From Paraburkholderia sp. BCC1885 (GTDB lineage: Bacteria > Pseudomonadota > Gammaproteobacteria > Burkholderiales > Burkholderiaceae): a stretch of 64,000 nucleotides of DNA. Within the stretch, counting starts at the first letter, position 1; each line of letters starts with the position of its first letter. This document shows, piece by piece, positions 36,258 through 44,352 of the stretch. The stretch covers positions 18,273 to 82,272 of the forward strand of contig NZ_CAAJGM010000206.1 in assembly GCF_900996235.1 (NCBI RefSeq), in the 5' to 3' direction. The notes under the pieces were generated by a model. It had not been told where the DNA came from and searched no databases. It was given only the letters and a program-made list of their open reading frames with translations. Both the position numbers and the translations under genes were made by a program.

Positions 36258-36770
36258 ATGCGCCACGCCACAAGAGCGTCCGCTATCGATTTCTTTACAT
36301 CTGTTGTCAGGCCAACGGCAGAGGAATATCTAAGCGATCACCTGAACGTGCGGAGAGGTAGGCTTGCTGCAATCGTCCTGTACCACATGGCCGATCATAT
36401 CGCGCTCGAAGGTTACATCGGGGGAGATCGCAAAGTGATGGATGGGCTCGTCGATCAGGTCCGCGCCGAATTGATCAGCGCCTGTCCTGACTTCGCCCTG
36501 ATACGCGATATCGCCGACGCGTCGAAGCACGCCAAACTGTCAACCGCGAAAAAGGCACCCCGCCAAGTATCGAAGGCGGGACAGATCCGGCGCATTGGGG
36601 GTGCCTACATGGGTGCGGCTTATGCCACGGCGCCTTACAACACGGGAACAGTGATTACGGTGACCTTCGATTCCGGCCAATCGCGCCCGCTCTCCGGTAT
36701 CGTCCGCTCCGTATTGGTGTGGGAAGCGAAGCTCTGCCCCGTCGGTCCTCATCGCCCAACCAGCCAATGA
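36258..36770 (+). CDS. Hypothetical island protein
   Basis: I do not recognise this 170-residue soluble protein. Visible features are FFTSVVRPTAEEYLSDHLNVRRGRL, a helical middle with YHMADHIALEGYIGG, and ADASKHAKLSTAKK. It starts 5 bp after the Arc-like gene and ends in a 4-bp overlap with the following small membrane gene, so all three form an operon. The histidine-rich first half (YHMADHIA, KHAK) might bind a metal or nucleotide, but no motif is decisive. Confidence 0.55.
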   Translation: MRHATRASAIDFFTSVVRPTAEEYLSDHLNVRRGRLAAIVLYHMADHIALEGYIGGDRKVMDGLVDQVRAELISACPDFALIRDIADASKHAKLSTAKKAPRQVSKAGQIRRIGGAYMGAAYATAPYNTGTVITVTFDSGQSRPLSGIVRSVLVWEAKLCPVGPHRPTSQ

Positions 36771-37000
36771 ACATCACCAAAGCTTTGAACATGGCGAGTG
36801 CCGCCATCGGCGTCGCAGGTACAGCTGATGTACAAAGGGACGTTCGGGCTTGTTGTCCCTGGTTTCTATTTCATGGACGCGCCGGGAACGACGCCATTAA
36901 AAAGGCCAACGACCGTCGACATTTGCTCCAGAGACTGGGGCTCGCGTTGTTGACGATCAGTTTTCTTCTGCAAGGAGTTGCGCAGTTCATACCCGAATAG
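36767..37000 (+). pseudogene. Small membrane protein with two compensating frameshifts
   Basis: The open 77-codon frame begins MNITKALNMASAAIGVAGTA and ends with a membrane helix LGLALLTISFLLQGVAQFI. Its middle (DVQRDVRACCPWFLFHGRAGND) looks out of frame. The neighbouring frame there reads MYKGTFGLVVPGFYFMDAP, which fits better. Two indels are implied, one near 36825 and one in the A-run near 36898-36903. The start overlaps the upstream stop (ATGA). The frame stays open, so a product may still be made. Confidence 0.5.
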
Positions 37001-37095
37001 CGGGAGAATTTGGCGGGTCGATGGCGGGTATATCCAGGCCGGGTGCTTAGGGCCTTGAACTGATTAGTGCCGCGGCGGAAGCAAGGTCCGCACGG

Positions 37096-37815
37096 CTATT
37101 TGATCTCGCCTACGAGGCGTGGCCATCGGATCTGATGGAAGTTATCGAACGTCACAACGTCTTTTGGTATGGCCTCGATGAATGAGAGGCCGTAGTCGCG
37201 CGAGACACGTCGCCCGACAGATCGTTTCGCGAGCTTTACAACGCGATTGATGGCCTTAAGAACACGCCGCGGCTCTTCTGTGTTCCCCGCAATTTCTTCG
37301 ATATAAGCGCGAGCAACGGAAATGGCCAGCTTTGCTTGCATGACTCCTTGTTCGTCCTGCTTTGACGCGAGTGTAGCAAGGTTGCTGACTTTGCTGGCAA
37401 GAACGTCGAGAGGATGCATTACGCAGAACTCGATATCGTCGTACTCGATTTCTGACGCGTGCTCTCTTACATCGGCTGCCTCTACGCCCACGAGGCGCCA
37501 GATAACGTCGACATTGGCAAACCCATCATCGACAGGTATCTTAACCATGCCTACCAACGCTGTAATGCTGCGCTTATCTGGGAATTCAGGCACGCCGCCG
37601 GTGGTTCTTGCAATTGACTTGACGTCTTCGCGCGTGCCAAGCAAATCGGCGTCGTCTGTTATAGCGCCGACGCCATCAGCGAACGAAGAATTGATGCCAT
37701 AGTGAAGAAGCCAAAAGGCCAAAGCTTGGCCGCCAACCAAAACTGAGTCCGCAGTGGCACCATCGAGTATTCTTCTCAGGAGTTCCCCTGTCACAGGGAC
37801 TTCGCGGCCAATCAA
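37096..37815 (-). CDS. Nucleotidyltransferase-like protein
   Basis: This 239-residue protein has VLVGGQALAFWLLHYGI and, 20 residues on, ITDDADLLGT, the GG-x-A...D-x-D pattern of a minimal nucleotidyltransferase fold (AbiEii/MNT-like). A third acidic position may lie in VDVIW. The start is TTG 37815, with no good ribosome-binding site. The frame stays open upstream without any start codon, so the N-terminus could be truncated. It is the only gene on this strand here, with no obvious partner. Nucleotidyltransferases of this kind act in defence or as toxins, which is conjecture here. Confidence 0.55.
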   Translation of the reverse strand: MIGREVPVTGELLRRILDGATADSVLVGGQALAFWLLHYGINSSFADGVGAITDDADLLGTREDVKSIARTTGGVPEFPDKRSITALVGMVKIPVDDGFANVDVIWRLVGVEAADVREHASEIEYDDIEFCVMHPLDVLASKVSNLATLASKQDEQGVMQAKLAISVARAYIEEIAGNTEEPRRVLKAINRVVKLAKRSVGRRVSRDYGLSFIEAIPKDVVTFDNFHQIRWPRLVGEIK

Positions 37816-38335
37816 AAGCTTTTCGTCCGATGTCGAACGACGGCGTTCCGAGCTATTGCAGCGGGGATCAGAAACATCGATTCTTGCGATCTGGCACCGC
37901 TTCTGACCAGCTGACGCGACCGCTCTTGGCGCTCGCTTTTTGCGGCACGCAAGATATCATCACTGGACACCGAGGACGCGCGGGTGGTCATTGCCGTTTC
38001 CGCACAGGCGTGCGGACCAATTCATAAGGGAATGCAGAAAGTATAAGTCAAAAGCCTTTGATCTGCACCGATTTGTCGCCACGGGGTCAATCTAACGCAT
38101 GTGTTAGTCCGTCTGGACTGATGGAGTCCGAAAATGGACTTAGGAATCACGCAAGTCCATATTTTAGCCTTGCAGGCGGCAAGATCTCCGCTATGCAGCC
38201 ATCAACCGTGCGGTCGCCAGCCTTACAAGACGATCCCACGCGCCTTCACCCCCAGTAGCGGCGGTCTATTCTGCCCATTCCTTGGCTTTGTCGGAAATGT
38301 TTGCCTATGATGAATCCAGAAAACGGGGACACATC
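37816..38335. other. Island gap without recognised genes
   Basis: This 520-bp stretch contains only short frames with poor codon use. No tRNA remnant, integrase fragment or direct repeat of the tRNA-Ser 3' end was found. Confidence 0.5.
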
Positions 38336-38584
38336 ATGACGAATAAATTGGAGTTCAATCTAGAATCGGCGATCCCGCCAAATGCAATCACCGCGACGAT
38401 CACATACAAGTCGCCTCCGGGGGCGAAAGCACTTTTGTACCGTTTCGATGGCGATCAAAGTCCAGCAGTCTTAAATGGGCCTAGCGGACAGTTCGAAGTG
38501 AATGTATCGCAGAGCCGGAAGTTATATCTCGAACGATTAGACGGCGCGGACTGGGAAGTCGGCTGCAACGGCTACAGGTTTTGA
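38336..38584 (+). CDS. Small hypothetical protein
   Basis: This 82-residue protein begins at ATG 38336 after GGGGACAC and reads MTNKLEFNLESAIPPNAITA. It is probably beta-rich (ITYKSPPGAKALLYRFDG, FEVNVSQSRKLYLERL) and hydrophilic, without signal or membrane segment. The longer frame from 38282 has no convincing start. It is the last island gene before a strong terminator and unrecognised. Confidence 0.5.
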   Translation: MTNKLEFNLESAIPPNAITATITYKSPPGAKALLYRFDGDQSPAVLNGPSGQFEVNVSQSRKLYLERLDGADWEVGCNGYRF

Positions 38585-38687
38585 CACTCAGCGAGTAAGG
38601 CGGGCAGGTTGGCGGTAAATGACTAGCGCCGGCTGAGAGTGGCGCTAGTCGTGTCGATCTAACGGAACATCCCTCCGCCAAGAACAT

Positions 38688-38724
38688 AAAAAAGCCCCAC
38701 AGAAGAAATTCTGTGGGGCTTTTT
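38688..38724. terminator. Bidirectional terminator at the right edge of the island
   Basis: Arms AAAAAGCCCCACAG and CTGTGGGGCTTTTT (perfect, 14 bp) enclose an 8-base loop AAGAAATT. The A and T tracts on both sides allow termination in either direction. I take this as roughly the island/core border. Confidence 0.9.
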
Positions 38725-38835
38725 GCTTGATGCGTCGTTGCCGTTGCCTCGAAGATAGATCGCGCACCTGCTTGCTGCTTGTCTGTCGGAGTAAAATTAC
38801 TCCCTGTCACCCGCAACAAGCCCTCTGATACTGCG

Positions 38836-39054
38836 ATGAAAACCTCTCCTCCCGATCGGCGGCCGCGCAAGCAACCGTCCAGACGGACGCTGACCGTCCT
38901 GACGTGGCTGGTCGCGATCGCAACGCTTGGCGCGGGTGTGGGGTGGCTGGTCTATAGCTACTACGTCGATCTCGAAGTGCCGTACTTCGCCATTCCGCTG
39001 GTCCTGTGCGTGCCGGTCATCGTGGCCGTCGCATTTCGGAACATGTGGGATTAG
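38836..39054 (+). CDS. Small membrane protein, two transmembrane segments
   Basis: The N-terminus of this 72-residue protein is very basic (MKTSPPDRRPRKQPSRR). Two hydrophobic helices follow (LTVLTWLVAIATLGAGVGWLVY; FAIPLVLCVPVIVAVAF). A leader from 38779 is less likely. Isolated gene between the island terminator and the FAD-oxidoreductase cluster. Function unknown; cation-rich N-terminus on the cytoplasmic side is predicted. Confidence 0.6.
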   Translation: MKTSPPDRRPRKQPSRRTLTVLTWLVAIATLGAGVGWLVYSYYVDLEVPYFAIPLVLCVPVIVAVAFRNMWD

Positions 39055-39077
39055 GGCGTTGCTTTAGGGCGTTGCTT
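39052..39077. repeat. 13-bp direct repeat
   Basis: TAGGGCGTTGCTT occurs twice in tandem, starting with the stop codon of the preceding gene, followed by another TAGG. It may be a recent slippage duplication. Confidence 0.85.
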
Positions 39078-39085
39078 TAGGCAAC

Positions 39086-39370
39086 TCAACCCACCGCACT
39101 TCCACCGCTTCCCCGGCTCAACGCTTCAACTGCCCGCTGCGACGCGAACATCGCCGCAGCGCGATACCCTGCTTGGGGTACCTCGGCCCACTCGGTTTCG
39201 GCTCCCATCCGAAAACCCCGGCTCTCGCATCCAGCGACGACCAAGCCGCATGAAACGCCCTTGTCCCACCGACTTGGCGGCCCTCCCTGCATCCGATCCC
39301 GCACCCGCTGCGTAATTCGATCATGGACGCGCAAATCCAGCCAATCCCCCGTCTCGCGCGCCCGCTTCAT
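39086..39370 (-). CDS. Possible hypothetical gene in the 332-bp gap
   Basis: Reading from ATG 39370, a 94-codon frame starts MKRARETGDWLDLRVHDRIT and has mostly G/C third positions, as core genes do. No family was recognised, and its upstream bases lack a strong ribosome-binding site. It overlaps none of the predicted genes (the next plus-strand gene starts 39387). It could equally be chance. Confidence 0.3.
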   Translation of the reverse strand: MKRARETGDWLDLRVHDRITQRVRDRMQGGPPSRWDKGVSCGLVVAGCESRGFRMGAETEWAEVPQAGYRAAAMFASQRAVEALSRGSGGSAVG

Positions 39371-39386
39371 GCCGGAGACCAAGGTT

Positions 39387-40685
39387 ATGAGTTACCCCGT
39401 TTCGAACCCGCAGCCACGCGGACAACGGATTGCTGTGGTCGGCGCCGGCATCTCGGGACTGGCGAGCGCCTACCTGCTGTCGAAGCATCATCAGGTGACG
39501 CTGTTCGAAGCAGGCTCCTATCCCGGCGGTCACACGAACACGGTGGATGTGTCGCTCGAAGGGCACACCCATCCGGTCGATACGGGCTTTCTCGTCTTCA
39601 ATGACCGCACTTATCCGAATCTGATCGCGCTGTTCGATGAACTGGGCGTGCAGGCCCACCCGAGCGAAATGACGTTTTCGGTGTCGCTCGACGCAGGCCG
39701 TCTCGAATGGGCGGGCACCAATCTCAACACCGTTTTCGCGCAACGAAGCAACATGTTCTCGCCGAGCTTCCTCGGCATGCTGCGCGACATCATGCGGTTT
39801 AACGGCAGTGCCGAGCGCAATCTGGACGTCGCGACGCAAACCGGCGCGTCGATGGGCGATTTGCTCGCCGCAGGCGGTTATGGCGGCGCATTCCAGCAGC
39901 ACTACCTGTTGCCGATGGCCGCCGCCATCTGGTCCAGCGCCACCGCGGACATTCTCAGCTTCCCAGCGACGACGTTCCTGCGCTTCTGTCTGAATCATGC
40001 GCTGCTGCAGATCAATCGCCGTCCGCAATGGAAGACGGTGATCGGCGGCGGCCGCGAGTACGTGCGCAAGATCGTGCAGCGGCTCGACGACGTGCGCATC
40101 GAAACGACGGTACGCGGCGTGCGGCGCGACGCGGATGGCGTGGACGTATGGACCGATACCGGTCCGCAGCGGTTCGACACGCTGGTGCTGGCCACCCACG
40201 CGCCGGACACGCTCGCCATGCTCGATGACGCGGACGATGCCGAGCGCGGCGTGCTGGGCGCCGTGCGCTATCAGCCGAATGTCGCCGTGCTGCATACGGA
40301 TACCAATCTGCTGCCGCACCGGCGTCGGGTCTGGTCGGCATGGAATTATCTGGGCGCGCGTCATCTTGACGGCACGCGTCCGGTCTGCGTCAGCTATCTG
40401 GTCAATCAGTTGCAGCCGCTGCCGTTCGATACGCCTGTCGTCGTCACGCTTAACCCGGTGACCGAACCGGCGCCGGGCACCGAGTTGCGCCGTTTCGTCT
40501 ACGACCATCCGCTGTTCGATCTCGCCGCTATCGATGCGCAGCGCCGCCTGCCGTCGCTGCAAGGGCGTCGTCGCACGTGGTTTGCGGGTGCATGGACGGG
40601 CTACGGTTTCCACGAAGATGGCCTCAAATCGGCGCTGCGCGTCGCCGCCGATTTCGACGCGCTGCCAGGCTGGGCCACGCTATGA
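39387..40685 (+). CDS. FAD-dependent amine-oxidase-type oxidoreductase
   Basis: This 432-residue protein has an N-terminal dinucleotide motif VVGAGISGLASAYLLSKHH with acidic end FEAGSYPGGHTNT, and C-terminal FAD motif WFAGAWTGYGFHEDGLKSALRVA. Relatives occur with DUF1365 and CFA-synthase genes and act on fatty acyl chains. ATG 39387 was chosen because GGAG lies between it and an upstream ATG (39369). Its stop overlaps the next start (ATGA), beginning a four-gene operon. Confidence 0.88.
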   Translation: MSYPVSNPQPRGQRIAVVGAGISGLASAYLLSKHHQVTLFEAGSYPGGHTNTVDVSLEGHTHPVDTGFLVFNDRTYPNLIALFDELGVQAHPSEMTFSVSLDAGRLEWAGTNLNTVFAQRSNMFSPSFLGMLRDIMRFNGSAERNLDVATQTGASMGDLLAAGGYGGAFQQHYLLPMAAAIWSSATADILSFPATTFLRFCLNHALLQINRRPQWKTVIGGGREYVRKIVQRLDDVRIETTVRGVRRDADGVDVWTDTGPQRFDTLVLATHAPDTLAMLDDADDAERGVLGAVRYQPNVAVLHTDTNLLPHRRRVWSAWNYLGARHLDGTRPVCVSYLVNQLQPLPFDTPVVVTLNPVTEPAPGTELRRFVYDHPLFDLAAIDAQRRLPSLQGRRRTWFAGAWTGYGFHEDGLKSALRVAADFDALPGWATL

Positions 40686-41545
40686 GGCGCGCGCCGACGC
40701 AACCGCGCGATGTCGTCGCGGCATGGCTGATGGTGGGCCGGGTGATGCACGAGCGACTACGGCCGCGGCCGCATCGCTTTGCGTATCCGGTGTTCTACGT
40801 GCGCTGCAATCTCGCACATCTCGCCTCGCTCGATAGCGGATGGTTCGGCATCAACCGCTGGGCTCCGCTTAGCCTCTTCGCACGCGATCACGGTCCATGC
40901 GACGGCAGCGACCTGGATGCATGGATGCGCATGCAGCTCATCGAGGCAGGCATGCCCGCCGATGGCGAGATCTGGTTGCAGGCATTTCCGCGCGTATTCG
41001 GCTATGCCTTCAATCCGGTCAGCTTCTGGTTTTGTCACGATCGCGACGGCGCGTTGCGCGCTCTGCTCGCCGAGGTGCGCAACACGTTCGGCGCTCGCCA
41101 CAGTTATCTGTTGACCGCTGCCGACGGCGCGGCGATCGGCGCAACAACCGAGCTGGTTTGCGCAAAAGTGCTGCACGTGTCGCCGTTTTGTCAGGTTGAG
41201 GGCTGCTATCGGTTCCGCGTGCGCGAGACGCCTGAGGCCTCCTCGGTGGCAATTGACTATCACGATGCCGACGGCCTCCTGATCCACACCGTGCTCGGCG
41301 GTCGCTTGCGTCCCTTGACGCGTGCTGCCGCGCTCGGCGCGCTGGCGCGACAACCGTTGCTCACGCTCGGCGTGGTCGCGCGCATTCACTGGCAAGCGCT
41401 GCAGCTGTTTCTGAAGAAAGTGCCGTTCTACGGCAAACATCCCGCGCCGGGCCGCACTGTCGGCGTCTCTACCCATCATCGTGGAGCGGCGCAGCAGCCG
41501 GGTTCCACGCGTCGTTCTTCGTCGATCGAGGAGATTCAGCCATGA
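40682..41545 (+). CDS. DUF1365 protein
   Basis: This 287-residue soluble protein has the family signature RPRPHRFAYPVFYVRCNL and the PRVFGYAFNPVSFWFCHDRDG core. The role is unknown, but the gene nearly always sits between the FAD oxidoreductase and CFA synthase, suggesting participation in modifying membrane lipid acyl chains. ATG 40682 overlaps the upstream stop, and its own end overlaps the CFA gene by 4 bp. Confidence 0.88.
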   Translation: MRRAPTQPRDVVAAWLMVGRVMHERLRPRPHRFAYPVFYVRCNLAHLASLDSGWFGINRWAPLSLFARDHGPCDGSDLDAWMRMQLIEAGMPADGEIWLQAFPRVFGYAFNPVSFWFCHDRDGALRALLAEVRNTFGARHSYLLTAADGAAIGATTELVCAKVLHVSPFCQVEGCYRFRVRETPEASSVAIDYHDADGLLIHTVLGGRLRPLTRAAALGALARQPLLTLGVVARIHWQALQLFLKKVPFYGKHPAPGRTVGVSTHHRGAAQQPGSTRRSSSIEEIQP

Positions 41546-42753
41546 CGCTTTCAAGGACCCTGAGCGGATCTCGAGCCGCTCCTGCGTCGGGCCGTCTGTT
41601 TTTGTCGTTGCTCGAGCGGATTCGCGTCGGACACCTGGTGCTCATCACGCCCGACGGTCAGCCGCGCGTGTTCGGCGATCCGCATGCGTCGCCTGGCGCA
41701 CGTCTCGAGTTACGCGACTGGCGTGCGTGCGGCGCGATCCTGCGTAAGGGCGACATCGGTTTCGCCGATGCCTGGCGCGCCTTCTGGGTCGACACGCCCG
41801 ACCTCGCCGCGTTGCTGCGCGTGGCGATCCGCAATGAACGCGCTTTGCAACGCACGGTGTATGGCGGCTGGCTCGCGCAACTCTGGTACGGGTTGCGTCA
41901 TCGTCTGCGCCGCAACACGCGTTCGGGCAGCCGCCGCAACATTCACGCGCATTACGACATTGGCAATGCTTTTTACGGGCGCTGGCTGGATCCGAGTTTT
42001 ACCTATTCGAGCGCGGTATTCGATGGCAAATTCGACACCTCGCTCGAAGCGGCGCAGCACGCGAAATATCAGCGCATCATCGACACGCTCGGCCTGCGCG
42101 CCGGCATGCGAATTCTGGAGATCGGCTGCGGGTGGGGTGGTTTTGCGATCTACGCAGCGCGTCAGGGCATCCACGTGCATGGCGTCACCATTTCGTTGCC
42201 CCAGCTCGAATTAGCCCAGCAGCGTGTGCACGAACAGCGCCTCACCGGTCTTATCAAGCTCGAACTGCGCGACTATCGCACGCTGACCGGCCGGTACGAC
42301 GGCATCGTTTCCATCGAGATGTTCGAGGCGGTGGGGGAGAAATTCTGGTCTACTTACTTTCATATTCTGCGTGAGCGGCTCGCGCCCGGAGCTCGCGCGC
42401 TGGTGCAGACCATCGCGATCGACGATTCGCATTTCGCCGCCTATCGCGCTACCAGCGACTTCATCCGCGAGTTTATTTTCCCCGGCGGCATGTTGCCGAG
42501 TCCGGAGCGTTTCATCGCGGTGGCAAAGCGCGCGAAGCTGGCGGGGCGCGTTTCGTTGGCGTTCGGCCGTGACTATGCGGAGACGCTGCGTCGTTGGCGC
42601 AGTGCCTTCGAATCGCAACTCGACGCGATTCGCGCCCAGGGCTTCGATGAAACCTTCATACGCACCTGGCGTCTGTATCTCGCGTATTGCGAGGCCGGTT
42701 TCGACGAAGGCCGCACCGACGTGATGCAATTCGTGCTTGCCGCGAGCCACTGA
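41542..42753 (+). CDS. Cyclopropane-fatty-acyl-phospholipid synthase-like methyltransferase
   Basis: The SAM-binding motif of this 403-residue protein is ILEIGCGWGGFAIYAA (about 190-205). RNIHAHYDIGNAFYGRWLDPSFTYSSAVF is the CFA-synthase signature, and FPGGMLPS is typical near the C-terminus. These enzymes transfer a methyl from SAM to unsaturated acyl chains of phospholipids. Cluster partners (FAD oxidoreductase, DUF1365) suggest a modified or furan-type product instead of a simple cyclopropane, which is an inference. Coupled to the upstream gene by 4-bp overlap. Confidence 0.9.
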   Translation: MTLSRTLSGSRAAPASGRLFLSLLERIRVGHLVLITPDGQPRVFGDPHASPGARLELRDWRACGAILRKGDIGFADAWRAFWVDTPDLAALLRVAIRNERALQRTVYGGWLAQLWYGLRHRLRRNTRSGSRRNIHAHYDIGNAFYGRWLDPSFTYSSAVFDGKFDTSLEAAQHAKYQRIIDTLGLRAGMRILEIGCGWGGFAIYAARQGIHVHGVTISLPQLELAQQRVHEQRLTGLIKLELRDYRTLTGRYDGIVSIEMFEAVGEKFWSTYFHILRERLAPGARALVQTIAIDDSHFAAYRATSDFIREFIFPGGMLPSPERFIAVAKRAKLAGRVSLAFGRDYAETLRRWRSAFESQLDAIRAQGFDETFIRTWRLYLAYCEAGFDEGRTDVMQFVLAASH

Positions 42754-42754
42754 G

Positions 42755-43267
42755 ATGCGGGCCGTTGCCGCACTGATGGTGCTGTTGTGGGCCGTGTCGG
42801 CGCATGCGGACTGGCGTGACGACGTGCAATCTGCGCGGCTCGTCGGTGAGGGCGATTTCAGCGTGTTCGGCTTCAGGCTGTATCGCGCGCAGTTGTGGAG
42901 CGAACGCGTGCCGCTTGACTACCACGCGCGTTTCGCGCTGCATCTGACCTACGCGCGCAGCATCAAGGGCAAGCGCCTTGCGGATACCGGCATCGATGAA
43001 ATCAGGCGCCAGGCTGCAGCGCCGATTGCATCCGATACGCTCGAACGTTGGCACGACGAGATGCTACAGGTGTTCGGCGACGTCGAACCCGGCGACGAGT
43101 TGAGCGCCGTGTTTTTGCCGGGCAGGGGCGTGCGGTTTTATTCCGGCGAACGGGAGACAGGCGAATTCGACGATCCGGTATTCGCGCGGGCATTTTTTGG
43201 CATCTGGCTCGATCCGTCGACGCGCGCGCCGTCGTTGCGCAAGCATTTGCTCGGTGAGGACGATTGA
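42755..43267 (+). CDS. Chalcone-isomerase-like exported protein
   Basis: This 170-residue protein has a signal peptide (AALMVLLWAVSAHADW) and a body starting VQSARLVGEGDFSVFGFRLYRAQLW, matching the bacterial chalcone-isomerase-like fold. This fold binds fatty-acid-like ligands in some relatives. It begins right after the CFA gene (1-bp gap) and ends the cluster. Its last 130 bp overlap, on the opposite strand, the 3' end of the esterase gene, so the two transcripts are antisense there. Confidence 0.8.
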   Translation: MRAVAALMVLLWAVSAHADWRDDVQSARLVGEGDFSVFGFRLYRAQLWSERVPLDYHARFALHLTYARSIKGKRLADTGIDEIRRQAAAPIASDTLERWHDEMLQVFGDVEPGDELSAVFLPGRGVRFYSGERETGEFDDPVFARAFFGIWLDPSTRAPSLRKHLLGEDD

Positions 43268-44259
43268 GCGAGTGCCGCGTCAGTCTTTACCGGACGCAGC
43301 GGATAAACATTGCTGGGAGCCGCTGCGGCTGTCTGCGAGTCGTCATGATGTTGTTCCGCCTCGCGTGCGGCCGCGCTCGAATCGATGAACCGCGCGCTAT
43401 CTGCCAACACCGGCGCGAAGACACGCAACGGCGCGGCGAGCGCCGCAACCAGCAACGCGTGCCCCACTAACGGATAGTGCTTCACTTCCACGCTGTCGCC
43501 AGCCGCCCGCAGCTTTGCGGCGAGCCGGTCGGTGTTGCCGGGGTCGACGGTGGTGTCGCGCTTGCCGGCGGCGAGGAACATCGGCGGTTCGTCGCCGCTT
43601 ACGAAGTTGATCGGTTGGCTCGCCGCGCGCAGCGGGGCCGGAAACACTTCCTTTAAAACCGGGTCGGTGAGCGGTAAAAAGTCATACGGTCCCGCCAAGC
43701 CGATTACGCCGCACAGGTCACGCTTACTCATTTGCTGTGCGCCGAGGTAATGCCCATCAGTGGCGAGCAGGACGGCAATGTGGGCGCCGGCGGAATGTCC
43801 CATGAGAAAGATGCGCGATGGATCGCCGTCGAATTCAGCGGCGTGGTCGCGAGCCCAGCGTACCGCGGCGGCGGCGTCGTCCATAAAGGCGGGGAATGGC
43901 GCGTCCGGCCAGGTTCGATAATCGGGCAACACGGCGACGAAGCCGCGTGAAGCCAGCGCCTCGCCCGCGAACAGATAATCGCCGCGATTGCCGTTCTGCC
44001 AGCTCCCGCCATAGAAGAACACCACCACAGGTCGGCCGTGCGAAGCCGCCGGTGTCGCCACGTGATCGGGTTCGTACACATCGAGTTTCTGGCGGGCGTC
44101 GGGGCCATACGGAATGGCGGTGCTGGCGCGGAACGTGCGATGCGGCACGCTGGCGTTGAGCAGCGCCGTACCGCTGCAGCCGCCCAGCGTGGCGAGCGTC
44201 AGCCCGAAGCCGAGCGCGGCGGTCAAGGTAAGCAGGCGTCGAGGCATAGAGGATTGCAT
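43138..44259 (-). CDS. Alpha/beta-hydrolase lipoprotein (carboxylesterase type)
   Basis: This 373-residue protein has an N-terminal lipobox (TLATLGGCSG) marking a lipoprotein. Oxyanion motif FFYGGSW, nucleophile GHSAGAH (about Ser170), an Asp in GKRDTTVDPGNT and His in LVGHALL form the expected triad. The last ~60 residues are hydrophilic; their coding overlaps the chalcone-isomerase-like gene antisense by 130 bp, so this tail may be a late extension past a lost stop. Start ATG 44259 or 44247 is possible; both lack a clear ribosome-binding site. Substrate unknown. Confidence 0.8.
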   Translation of the reverse strand: MQSSMPRRLLTLTAALGFGLTLATLGGCSGTALLNASVPHRTFRASTAIPYGPDARQKLDVYEPDHVATPAASHGRPVVVFFYGGSWQNGNRGDYLFAGEALASRGFVAVLPDYRTWPDAPFPAFMDDAAAAVRWARDHAAEFDGDPSRIFLMGHSAGAHIAVLLATDGHYLGAQQMSKRDLCGVIGLAGPYDFLPLTDPVLKEVFPAPLRAASQPINFVSGDEPPMFLAAGKRDTTVDPGNTDRLAAKLRAAGDSVEVKHYPLVGHALLVAALAAPLRVFAPVLADSARFIDSSAAAREAEQHHDDSQTAAAAPSNVYPLRPVKTDAALAQSSSPSKCLRNDGARVDGSSQMPKNARANTGSSNSPVSRSPE

Positions 44260-44352
44260 CAGTCGATAGGGTGGGCTCGTGCTATTTACGCACGGCACGC
44301 GTCGACGGATGCAGGCGGGCGCTTGCGTGTCACATTCCGCATCTCTTCTGCT

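Noticed and set aside
37816..38335. attR copy of the tRNA-Ser end at the right side of the island
   Set aside because: No match to the tRNA 3' end was seen in this stretch or near the 38.7-kb terminator.
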